Assembly (NCBI GenBank): GCA_913058145.1
Contig: CAJXQM010000009.1
Coordinates: 1 to 64,000, forward strand
DNA: 64,000 bases
Direction of reading: 5' to 3'
From: an uncultured Colwellia sp.
Lineage (GTDB): Bacteria > Pseudomonadota > Gammaproteobacteria > Enterobacterales > Alteromonadaceae
Below the pieces are notes generated by a model. The model made no database searches. It had not been told where the DNA came from and worked only from the letters and a program-made list of their open reading frames with translations. Within the stretch, counting starts at the first letter, position 1. Each line of letters opens with the position of its first letter. The position numbers and the translations under genes were made by a program. Positions 9,216 to 17,360 of this stretch are shown here, one piece after another.

Positions 9216-10439
9216 ATGCGTCGTTTTTTTATTAAAGTATCTGATCAATTAACGGTGCTTTATTTGATGTTATTCTTGCTGCTTTTTTCTTGTGTTTCCT
9301 CTGATGAACATCATAATGAGCAAGTAAAATTACATAACAAAGATATTATTTTTGGTGCACAACAACTGACAGTTTACTTGCCTATGCTTAAAGGCAAAAG
9401 AGTTGGTTTGGTGGTCAATCAAACATCACAAGTAGCTAATAAGCATTTAGTCGATGTGCTTATAGCTAATCATGTTAACGTGCCGGCTATTTTTGCACCT
9501 GAACATGGTTTTCGTGGTGATTATGATGCAGGTGAAAAATTTAGCTCCAGTGTCGATGAAAAAACAGGTATTCCTTTAATATCCATTTATGGTAAAAATA
9601 AGAAGCCCTCAGCTGAAGTGATGGCAAACCTTGATGTGATTATTTTTGATATTCAAGATGTTGGCGTACGCTTTTATACTTATATCAGTTCTATGCATTA
9701 TATGATGGAAGCGGCAGCTGATGCAGGCGTAAGCTTTATTGTTTTTGACCGACCTAATCCAAACGGTGCCTTTGTTGACGGACCTATGCTTGAACCTGAG
9801 TTTACTTCATTTGTAGGCATGCATAAAATACCTTTAGTACACGGTATGACCGTTGCTGAGTTGGCATTAATGTTTACAGGTGAAGGTTGGCTTAATAGTG
9901 ATAAAGATCTTAATCTAACCGTTGTTAGTATGAAAAACTATCAACGGAAAATGCTTTATTCACTGCCTATAAAACCAAGCCCTAATTTACCTAATGATGT
10001 GGCTATTAATCTTTATCCCTCGCTTGGCTTTTTTGAAGCGACCCCCGTGAGTATTGGCCGAGGCACCAATTTTCCCTTTCAGGTAATAGGTCATGATAAA
10101 ATAGCGGTAGGAGATTTTGAATTTATGCCTGTTTCTACCCCCGGTGCAGCATCTACTCCTAAATTAATGAATAAAATGCTTATTGGACAAGATTTACGAC
10201 AGAGTCATGTTAAAGGAATAGACTTATCTTTTATAATTAAGTGGCATCAAGCATTTAAAATAACAAACACAACGTTTTTTACGCGTGCTAATTTTATGGA
10301 CAAACTCAGTGGTACTGATAAATTACGAAAATCGATTGTAGCAGGTAAAACTCAGCAAGAAATTAAGCAAAGTTGGCAGCAAGGTTTACTTAACTTCAAC
10401 AGTTTAAGAAAACCTTATTTATTGTATAAAGACTTGTAA
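9216..10439 (+). CDS. namZ: exo-beta-N-acetylmuramidase (DUF1343 / NamZ type), lipoprotein
   Basis: The DUF1343 family includes NamZ, which removes MurNAc from non-reducing ends of peptidoglycan fragments. Motifs visible are GLVVNQTSQV, FAPEHGFRG, FDIQDVGVRFYTYISSMHY, FDRPNPNG, LVHGMTVAELA and SPNLPNDVAINLYPSLGFFE. The N-terminus is hydrophobic and ends LLLFSC, a plausible lipobox (cysteine at about residue 26), so the enzyme is probably membrane-anchored in the periplasm. It sits directly behind murQ. Family membership is clear; activity on MurNAc is inferred from the characterised NamZ and from murQ next door. Confidence 0.88.
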   Translation: MRRFFIKVSDQLTVLYLMLFLLLFSCVSSDEHHNEQVKLHNKDIIFGAQQLTVYLPMLKGKRVGLVVNQTSQVANKHLVDVLIANHVNVPAIFAPEHGFRGDYDAGEKFSSSVDEKTGIPLISIYGKNKKPSAEVMANLDVIIFDIQDVGVRFYTYISSMHYMMEAAADAGVSFIVFDRPNPNGAFVDGPMLEPEFTSFVGMHKIPLVHGMTVAELALMFTGEGWLNSDKDLNLTVVSMKNYQRKMLYSLPIKPSPNLPNDVAINLYPSLGFFEATPVSIGRGTNFPFQVIGHDKIAVGDFEFMPVSTPGAASTPKLMNKMLIGQDLRQSHVKGIDLSFIIKWHQAFKITNTTFFTRANFMDKLSGTDKLRKSIVAGKTQQEIKQSWQQGLLNFNSLRKPYLLYKDL

Positions 10440-10635
10440 TTAACACCGTTAACAGCCATTTTAAAGCAGTCAAACTAGATGTTGTTACTTTCAACCCTTT
10501 AAATTCAGCGACGACGGTATTAGATTTCTCTAATAACTTTTAACTTTGTCTTGAGGACTGAGTGATAGTTATTGTTGGCTCACTTCAAAAATGATATAAA
10601 CTTAGACAGATTGCCCTTTGATTTATGGATGAAAC

Positions 10636-13428
10636 GTGTTGGCTAACCTACTTAGTAAACTCCCCTTTGTGTTACTGTGTTTTTCACTTACTGTTTTTGC
10701 TCAGTCAGAAGATTATTACGAGAAAGCTTTACAAAGTTTTAATCTAAAAAAAAGCAATGAAGCTTTAATACATTTAAAGAATTCGCTGAAGGAACACCCT
10801 GAACATTTACCATCAAAATTATTGCTTGGCAGGGTTTATTTAGACACAAGAAATGCGAATGCCGCTATAGAAATACTCGAAGAAGCAATTTCTTTTGGTG
10901 CAGATATCAATTTGACCACTATTTTGTTGATGAAAGCACACATACTTAATAGAAATTACCTAACTGTCATTGACCAAAATCATGATAAGCTCAACAAAAA
11001 TAACCAATTTAAACTTATCTTATTGCAAGCCTCAGCATTAGAAAGCCTTAAGCGTTTTGAGCAATCATTAGCAAAATATGAACTAGCACTTAAACTTAAT
11101 CCAAATAATATTGAGGTCATGACCGCTCTAGCTTATTTTTTCCTGCAACAAGAGGAACACGATAAGGTAAATTCCTTAGTGACTCAATTATTATCTATAG
11201 ATCCTCAGGCAACCCAAACCATTCATCTTCAAGGATTAGTGTTTCAAAGAGAAAATAAGGCTGAACAAGCGTTGCAGGCATTTGAAAAAGCCTATAAAAA
11301 AGATTTGACTGATCCGTATATAGCTCGTTCATTAGCCAACATGTACATTCAAATCCAAGATTTCGTTAACGCTCGCCTAATAACGGATGAGATTTTGAAA
11401 GAAACCCCCAACGAACCCTTTATGATGCTATTAAGTGCACGATTGCATACCATCAATAAAGATAATGAACTTGCGAATCAAGCGTATGACGACATAATGG
11501 CTAAGCTTTTGTTAATCCCAAGCGAAACACTAGATCAATTACCTGAGCTACGGTATGTTTCTGGATTAACGGCGTACATGTTAGGACATCACGAATTGGC
11601 GAGAAAAAGCTTACTTCTTTTTCTCGCACAAGATAAAGAAAACCTCAGAGCGATTAAGTTACTTGTTGATATCTACCGTAAACAGAATATGCCAGAACAA
11701 GCGCTTCTCGTATTAGAACAACACACCTCAATTGTGGCAGAAGATTTAGCGCTCTCATCGGCATTTTGTAATCTATATAATGACGTTAAAAAGCCCCATA
11801 AGTGCCAGTTAATGATTGACGAATTACGTTTTATATATGGTGACCACTGGGAGCTAAAATTACTGCAAGTGAAAACGTTTCAGATACAGAAATTGTATTC
11901 TAAGGCGCTATCTTTTTTTGATAGGTATTTTGAGCGAAATACAGAAGAAAAGATCCAGTATATTGGTGCCATGCTTTACTATCAAAATAATTTAGAACAA
12001 AAAGCTATTGATAAAATTAATGCATTATTACAAATCGATAAAGAGAGCCTTCGTTATCAAATCCTAAAAAGTGAAATACTATTAAAGTTTAAACACACAG
12101 AAGAAGCAGAAATTCTTATTAAGAAAATGTTAATCGTTCAACCTAATTTGTTTAATGTTAAATTCAATTTGGCTCGCCTACATTTCTTAAAAGAAGAATA
12201 TTATGAAGCACAAAGAATTGCAGAAAAACTTATAACTAATGAAACAAGAAGCCTTAGACTTTATTTATTAGTAGGCAATGCATTTTATGAACAAAAAAAA
12301 TTCGTTGAAGCGCTTGATTATTTTAAAAAAGCAAAAAAATTAGCTGACAATAATCCGGCTCCTTCTGAACAGATAATTAAAACATACCGTTTAATGAAAA
12401 AGCCTGAGCAGGCAATGGCTGAATTAGAAAATTTAACCAAAAGCCACTTATTAGAGCCAAAATATATTCAATTTAAAGCAGAGCTTTATCTTGAAAATAA
12501 GCAATTTGAGAAAGCAGAACATGAATATAAGTTACTCTATAGTTTATGGAATAATGATATCCAAAAACTCTTATATTTAGGACAAAAACAACGAATAGCT
12601 AATTTTTATGATGATGCCGAAAATTCTCTACAACGTGCGCTAACGCTTGAACCTAAATTTCTGTTTGCTCATATAGAGTTGTTACGCTTGTATGTCGCGC
12701 AAAAAAAGATTGAAAAAGCGGATGAATTGATTAGGTCTTTGATAGTTTCAAACCCTGAGAATGCAAACTTACAGCTTTTATCAGGTGATATTGCTAGCCA
12801 TAAAAATAATCCAACATTAGCACAACAATACTATCTACATGCTTTGAAATTAAATAATAACTATCAACTAGCGGCAATTAAATTATTCAATCTGGCAAAA
12901 AATGAAAGCATTGGGAGAAAGTCGTTTGAGCAGTTAATGTTAGGTATTATTAATAAGCATCCAGACAGCCACTTTCATCGCTTTCTATTTTCAAATTATT
13001 TATTGAGCATAGGTAATTCTGATCAAGCAAAAATACACCTGCTTGTATTAGAAAAAATCCAGGATTTACCTAGTCTAAAATTTGTTTATAATAATTTGGC
13101 CAACATATACTTGAAAGAAAATATAGACTTATCTTTGCTGTACATAGACAAAGCGCTCGCTATAAATAATGCCAATGCTAGTTTTTTAGATACGAAAGGC
13201 TGGGTTTTGTCCTTACAGCGGAATTATCAACGAGGTTTAAAATTCCTCAGAATGGCTCACTCGTTGGATTCATCCAATCCATCAAATCGATATCATATTG
13301 CTTACACTTTAAGTAAGTTAGGTCGAAAAACAGAGGCTTTAATTGAACTTAATGGTGCACTTGAATTAGATGCGTATTTTTTGGAAAATGAACAGGCGCT
13401 TAATCTACGAAATGTATTAATTCACTAA
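10636..13428 (+). CDS. prsT: PEP-CTERM system TPR-repeat protein (PrsT-like)
   Basis: A 930-residue secreted protein made almost wholly of tetratricopeptide-type helical repeats. After a signal peptide (hydrophobic core to FAQ, about residue 23) come repeats such as YYEKALQSFNLKKSNEALIH, ALAKYELALKLNPNN-like units and AEQALQAFEKAYKKD, continuing to the end. Length and the opening (repeat unit, then LLGRVYLDTRNANAAIEILEEAI) match the PrsT family, often called a TPR lipoprotein of PEP-CTERM/exosortase systems. No acceptable lipobox is visible here, so lipid anchoring is doubtful. GTG 10636 is used as start (TTG follows directly). The next gene encodes a PEP-CTERM protein, which supports the assignment. 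No exosortase gene is in the window. Confidence 0.8.
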   Translation: MLANLLSKLPFVLLCFSLTVFAQSEDYYEKALQSFNLKKSNEALIHLKNSLKEHPEHLPSKLLLGRVYLDTRNANAAIEILEEAISFGADINLTTILLMKAHILNRNYLTVIDQNHDKLNKNNQFKLILLQASALESLKRFEQSLAKYELALKLNPNNIEVMTALAYFFLQQEEHDKVNSLVTQLLSIDPQATQTIHLQGLVFQRENKAEQALQAFEKAYKKDLTDPYIARSLANMYIQIQDFVNARLITDEILKETPNEPFMMLLSARLHTINKDNELANQAYDDIMAKLLLIPSETLDQLPELRYVSGLTAYMLGHHELARKSLLLFLAQDKENLRAIKLLVDIYRKQNMPEQALLVLEQHTSIVAEDLALSSAFCNLYNDVKKPHKCQLMIDELRFIYGDHWELKLLQVKTFQIQKLYSKALSFFDRYFERNTEEKIQYIGAMLYYQNNLEQKAIDKINALLQIDKESLRYQILKSEILLKFKHTEEAEILIKKMLIVQPNLFNVKFNLARLHFLKEEYYEAQRIAEKLITNETRSLRLYLLVGNAFYEQKKFVEALDYFKKAKKLADNNPAPSEQIIKTYRLMKKPEQAMAELENLTKSHLLEPKYIQFKAELYLENKQFEKAEHEYKLLYSLWNNDIQKLLYLGQKQRIANFYDDAENSLQRALTLEPKFLFAHIELLRLYVAQKKIEKADELIRSLIVSNPENANLQLLSGDIASHKNNPTLAQQYYLHALKLNNNYQLAAIKLFNLAKNESIGRKSFEQLMLGIINKHPDSHFHRFLFSNYLLSIGNSDQAKIHLLVLEKIQDLPSLKFVYNNLANIYLKENIDLSLLYIDKALAINNANASFLDTKGWVLSLQRNYQRGLKFLRMAHSLDSSNPSNRYHIAYTLSKLGRKTEALIELNGALELDAYFLENEQALNLRNVLIH

Positions 13429-13597
13429 TAGCTTAGTGTATTAGATAATTATTTGTGTCAGGTAATTTTACACAAATGAATGACGATAAATTCAGTTAAC
13501 TATAAGTCACTGAATATAAATGTTTTATTTTTATGGTATGTTTTTTGCTTAATACATAGTGAACTTTTTTATTAATTTATTATAATGGTATTCACTT

Positions 13598-14878
13598 ATG
13601 TTAAAAAAACTCGCAAGTTACGCATTTCTTTTAGGATTGAGTTCTGTAGCACATGCAGCAGTGACTTATGATGGGCATTTAGCGTTAGACGCGAATGGTA
13701 ATCAAACCGAATACGATGTCTTTTTTGATATTACTTATACCTTTGATGATAGGGATATTGAAGGCGGTAAATTGGGGTTAGGTAGTGATGGTACCAACCA
13801 ATATATGTATATTCAACATCCGCTTGGTTTTAAAGATTTGTCTTATGGGGTTCCTGATGTTGTAGGTACAACTTGTGATGGCGATAGTACTTGCCTAGCG
13901 ACAATCGCAGCAGCAAAAGAAAAAGCCGTAACGGATTTTGCGTTTTATGATAACGCCGAGGAAGAAGCTGAACAAGCTAAAGATGCAGCAAAAAAAGCTA
14001 AAAAGAAAGCTAAAAAAGATAAAAACAAAGCTGATGAAGCTTATTACAAAGCGCTTGAAGATCAGGCAAAAGCGGATGAAAAAGAAGCTAAAGAATTAAA
14101 AGAAGGGGTAGAAGAAATAGCCGATGCCACAATTGCGGCCGCAATTGCGGCCGCAATTGCGGCAATTAATGGTAGTGAGCAATACCGTGTAGGTTGGAAT
14201 AGCCAGGATGATGGTAATACAAACCTTGAGAAAGCAGTTGGAAGTGAATATTTTGAACTTTCATTTGACGGTGAAGACGATGTAAAATTTGATCTGGGAG
14301 TTTTAACCGCAGATAACGCGATAACGGGTGATGGAAATGATATATCTGGATTTAAAAGTACATTAGATTATAACAGGGTACTATTCGGTTCGAATACTGG
14401 CGATTTGGGTGCTTTTGAAGATCATTCACCAGAGACCATCGACTGTGGTAGTGAAACTAGCAGTGACCCTAGCTGTTATATTGTAAAGAATACAGTAGAA
14501 AATCGTCTTGGAAATACAGATGTTACTAGTCCAGTAATTGACTGGGACTTTAATTTTGGTATTGAAATTCAATTAAGCAATACGTTTTTTAGTAATTTAC
14601 AAGGTATTACTGCGGGTAATTTTGGTTATAAAGATAATACTAAATTAATTAATTTAGTTGGGCTTCATGCGTCCGACCCAAAAACAATGTCTTCTGAAAA
14701 ACATGGGGAGGAAGATTGTGTTAGTGGATCTACTCATCATCATGAACCTTGTGCTGCCACGGTAACAATTAATACACCTAATGAACCTGTTGAAGTACCG
14801 GAGCCTTCGTCTATATTTATGTTCACTTTAGGCATGGTAGGACTTTGGTTAAAGCGTAGAAAATCTCACACAGTCTAA
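13598..14878 (+). CDS. PEP-CTERM sorting-signal protein with an inserted Lys/Ala-rich helix
   Basis: A secreted protein (signal peptide up to VAHAA, about residue 21) that ends in a PEP-CTERM signal: VPEPSSIFMFTLGMVGLWL followed by the basic tail KRRKS, recognised by exosortase for sorting to the surface or exopolysaccharide. The middle (about residues 120-190) is a highly charged Lys/Ala/Glu helix, likely coiled coil, ending in three IAAA repeats coded by a 12-base tandem repeat (14131-14163). The flanking parts look globular and rich in Gly/Asp, with two cysteine pairs (CDGDSTC, CGSETSSDPSC). Probably an exosortase substrate working with the upstream PrsT-like protein. The biochemical role is unknown. 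Confidence 0.85.
   Translation: MLKKLASYAFLLGLSSVAHAAVTYDGHLALDANGNQTEYDVFFDITYTFDDRDIEGGKLGLGSDGTNQYMYIQHPLGFKDLSYGVPDVVGTTCDGDSTCLATIAAAKEKAVTDFAFYDNAEEEAEQAKDAAKKAKKKAKKDKNKADEAYYKALEDQAKADEKEAKELKEGVEEIADATIAAAIAAAIAAINGSEQYRVGWNSQDDGNTNLEKAVGSEYFELSFDGEDDVKFDLGVLTADNAITGDGNDISGFKSTLDYNRVLFGSNTGDLGAFEDHSPETIDCGSETSSDPSCYIVKNTVENRLGNTDVTSPVIDWDFNFGIEIQLSNTFFSNLQGITAGNFGYKDNTKLINLVGLHASDPKTMSSEKHGEEDCVSGSTHHHEPCAATVTINTPNEPVEVPEPSSIFMFTLGMVGLWLKRRKSHTV
14131..14163 (+). repeat. 12-base tandem repeat inside the PEP-CTERM gene
   Basis: AATTGCGGCCGC is repeated about 2.75 times in frame, coding IAAA units. It is GC-rich against an AT-rich gene and contains two NotI-type GCGGCCGC sites. Unit gain or loss would keep the frame, so the protein could vary in length here. 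Confidence 0.85.
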
Positions 14879-14892
14879 GCCCCTTACTACAT

Positions 14893-14934
14893 AATGGAAT
14901 CCACATACATATGCATGTGGATTCCATTTTTATT
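14893..14934 (+). terminator. intrinsic terminator after the PEP-CTERM gene
   Basis: A perfect 14-base-pair stem (14893-14906 with 14915-14928), an 8-base loop and a TTTTATTT tail, 15 bases after the stop codon. This is a textbook rho-independent terminator ending the prsT/PEP-CTERM unit. Confidence 0.92.
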
Positions 14935-14977
14935 TAAAAAGAATCCATCACCAATATCTAGCCGCTGAGTAATATGA

Positions 14978-14993
14978 TAATTGTTAACAATTA
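14978..14993. promoter_or_regulatory. 16-base palindrome, possible operator
   Basis: TAATTGTTAACAATTA is a perfect palindrome in the 14935-15161 gap between the terminator and the tetR hairpin. It could be a binding site for a dimeric regulator, perhaps the TetR protein encoded downstream, but it is AT-rich and may be chance. Confidence 0.3.
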
Positions 14994-15161
14994 CTATATT
15001 GTTGTGACGACTACGTTGTAATTTCTCAGTGCATGAAGATGACTTCTAACGTAATAAAAATAGTCTAAATAAAGCCAAAGTACACCAGATGAATAATTTT
15101 TCGTGGAAAAGTGATCGTGTTGGCATTCAATTTAATTTGTTAATTTGAAATTATGCTTGCT

Positions 15162-15223
15162 AAAAACTCTATTTTGCCATTTAATTAATCAATCGATTAA
15201 TTAAATGGCAAAATAGAGTTTTT
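15162..15223. promoter_or_regulatory. 29-bp perfect inverted repeat ending two bases before the tetR start
   Basis: The arms 15162-15190 and 15195-15223 are perfect reverse complements with a 4-base loop (AATC). The right arm ends at 15223 and the tetR ATG is at 15226, so any leader mRNA would fold into a very stable hairpin covering the ribosome-binding region. The right arm ends in a T-run, so it could also act as a terminator or attenuator. A DNA operator for the TetR dimer is the other reading. Confidence 0.75.
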
Positions 15224-15225
15224 GT

Positions 15226-15912
15226 ATGGAAAAGTCAGATCCAGTTAAGGGACGCCCGGTAAACCCAGAAAAAAAAGCGATGCAAAAAGCTAAGCTGTTG
15301 GCATCGGCAGAACAGTTACTTGCTGAAAAACCTTACGCGAGTATAACGATAAGAGAGCTTGCACAGCGCTCGGGTGTTAATTCTGCGATGATCAGTTACT
15401 ACTTCACTAATAAAGAAGGGCTATTTGTTGCTTTATTAGATGAAATGTCGACAAAGCATTTTACTGTTATGCAGACTATCACGCATTCAGCGGATCCCAT
15501 TAAAACTTTTATTGAAACTATCTTAGCGATGTTAAATAAGAACCATGGTTTAGCACGCTTAATCCATCAGGAATTTTCAACAGGAAATTCAACGTTAAGT
15601 AATGTTTTTATTGATCGCTTCCCTCGAAAGATGGCTGGTTTTATTCCTCAACTTGTTAAAAAAAATACGTTAATTAATGATGAGCGTAAAGCCAAGTACG
15701 CCGCATTTTCGCTTGTTACACTACTTATTACGCCTTTTATTCATAAATCTATTCGTCAACAAGCATGGGAAATTAGTGATGAAGAATTACAAAGCCCTTC
15801 ATGGGCAGAACATATCCATCAACAGTTTATGCTCGGTTGTAATGTGCCAGCAAATACGCAGCCTAAAGTACTGTGTCGTAATAATGTTCAAAGTAAGGAA
15901 GTTCTGTCATGA
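15226..15912 (+). CDS. TetR/AcrR family transcriptional regulator
   Basis: A 228-residue DNA-binding repressor. The N-terminal helix-turn-helix is visible as SITIRELAQRSGVNSAMISY followed by YFTNKEGLFVALLDEM (residues ~40-75), the standard TetR layout. The C-terminal ligand/dimer domain is less conserved. It overlaps the adaptor gene by four bases (ATGA) and heads the efflux operon, so it most likely represses its own operon and is released by a pump substrate. No good Shine-Dalgarno precedes ATG 15226, and the start sits at the foot of a 29-bp hairpin. The ligand is unknown. Confidence 0.9.
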   Translation: MEKSDPVKGRPVNPEKKAMQKAKLLASAEQLLAEKPYASITIRELAQRSGVNSAMISYYFTNKEGLFVALLDEMSTKHFTVMQTITHSADPIKTFIETILAMLNKNHGLARLIHQEFSTGNSTLSNVFIDRFPRKMAGFIPQLVKKNTLINDERKAKYAAFSLVTLLITPFIHKSIRQQAWEISDEELQSPSWAEHIHQQFMLGCNVPANTQPKVLCRNNVQSKEVLS

Positions 15913-17360
15913 GTTTTTTAGGAAAAGTTAATATTAATACGTGGCTACAAAAAAAAATTGCTTTCCCCATTATTGCCATTACTGGTTTAGTTGTGATGGT
16001 ATTTATCGTAAAATTGCAGCCAGAGATGAAACACCAGCCTGCCGCAAGTCTTGTTACCCCCGTTAACTATATACAGGTTAAATCTCAACTTATTAAGCCT
16101 GAAATTATTGGTTATGGCGTCATTAAGCCAGACATAACATTACAAGCGAAAGCTGAAGTTTCCGGACGTATCACTTATATTCACCCCCAGCTTAAAAAAG
16201 GTGAAATATTTTCGAAAGGTACTTTGTTATTAACCATCGATGATAAAGACTACCTATTGCAATTGAGGCAAGCACAAGCGGATTTATTAGTGAGTAAAGC
16301 TAACTTGCAAGAAATGACTTTATCCATTGAAAATAATGAATTAGAGCTTTCGCTAGCGTTAGAAAAATTAAAGGTCAGAGACGCAGAATATATTCGTATA
16401 TTGAAATTGAGTCAAACAGGTGTGGTTTCAAAATCATCATTAAATGGTGAAAAACAAAATTTATTAAAGCAAAAACAAGAAGTTCAACAACTTAAAAATA
16501 AGAAAACACTATTACCCTCAACGTTATCCGTGATGAAAGCTCATCTTGAAATATCCAAAGCAAATTTAGAGAAAAGCGAGCGTGACTTAGCTCGAACGCA
16601 AGTGACTATGCCTTTTGATGGCAGAATTAGCCAGGTTTACACTGAGTTAACTCAGTACGTTACTGCAGGGGGCTTATCAAGTGCAGGGCAACTTTTTGAT
16701 GCATTTACACTTAATAAAGTCATGATCAATGCACAATTTCCTTTAGATCAGTTCCGACTTTTTGCGCAAAACTTTAACAGAAAAGCTTTTGCGAATAATA
16801 AAAACACGCCTGATATGAAAGACGTATTACCGTCTTTGGGTTTGTCCGTAATGGTCAAAGATCCCGGTGGACTTTTTGAAGCTTGGCCAGCAACAGTTGA
16901 ACGCTTCAGTGATAATTTAGATGCTAAAAGTCGCACCGTGGGCATAATGGTCAGCGTAAGTAATGGTTATAAAAAAGTGTTACCCGGTACTAGGCCACCA
17001 CTTCTTGAAGGGATGTACATGAAAGTGATATTGGCGGGGAAACCGAAAAAAATGCTGATATTGCCACGTTATGCTTTACACAAAAAACAAGTTTTTACGA
17101 TTGATGATAAAAACTTATTGCAGCGAATTACGCTTGATAAATTACAATATCACGGTGATTTATTACTTATTGATCCGACAAAAGAGCAAATAATACAAGC
17201 GAATGATAAAGTCATTACTACAGATGTTTTTCCTGCTGTTAATGGCATGGAAGTGTCGCCAATACTTGATGATAGTGCGACGAAACAAATGATATTGTGG
17301 TTAGAGAATGACTCAGTACCTATTAATTCAATTGCAGTTAATAAAGCAGGGACTCAATAA
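15909..17360 (+). CDS. RND efflux periplasmic adaptor (membrane fusion protein)
   Basis: The HlyD/AcrA-type subunit that joins the inner-membrane pump to an outer-membrane channel. An N-terminal hydrophobic anchor (about residues 18-37) is followed by the lipoyl-like half motif VSGRITYIHPQLKKGEIFSKG and then LLTIDDKDYLLQLRQAQADL. A long helical hairpin comes next (residues ~110-220, rich in Leu/Lys/Glu), with the returning barrel LARTQVTMPFDGRIS. At 483 residues it is longer than AcrA, but this is usual for the TetR-linked marine group. It overlaps both neighbours (ATGA with tetR, TAATG with the pump), so translation is coupled. Confidence 0.92.
   Translation: MSFLGKVNINTWLQKKIAFPIIAITGLVVMVFIVKLQPEMKHQPAASLVTPVNYIQVKSQLIKPEIIGYGVIKPDITLQAKAEVSGRITYIHPQLKKGEIFSKGTLLLTIDDKDYLLQLRQAQADLLVSKANLQEMTLSIENNELELSLALEKLKVRDAEYIRILKLSQTGVVSKSSLNGEKQNLLKQKQEVQQLKNKKTLLPSTLSVMKAHLEISKANLEKSERDLARTQVTMPFDGRISQVYTELTQYVTAGGLSSAGQLFDAFTLNKVMINAQFPLDQFRLFAQNFNRKAFANNKNTPDMKDVLPSLGLSVMVKDPGGLFEAWPATVERFSDNLDAKSRTVGIMVSVSNGYKKVLPGTRPPLLEGMYMKVILAGKPKKMLILPRYALHKKQVFTIDDKNLLQRITLDKLQYHGDLLLIDPTKEQIIQANDKVITTDVFPAVNGMEVSPILDDSATKQMILWLENDSVPINSIAVNKAGTQ

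Noticed and set aside
15677-15931. 84-residue frame overlapping the end of tetR
   Set aside because: It lies entirely within well-supported tetR and adaptor coding sequence in another frame.
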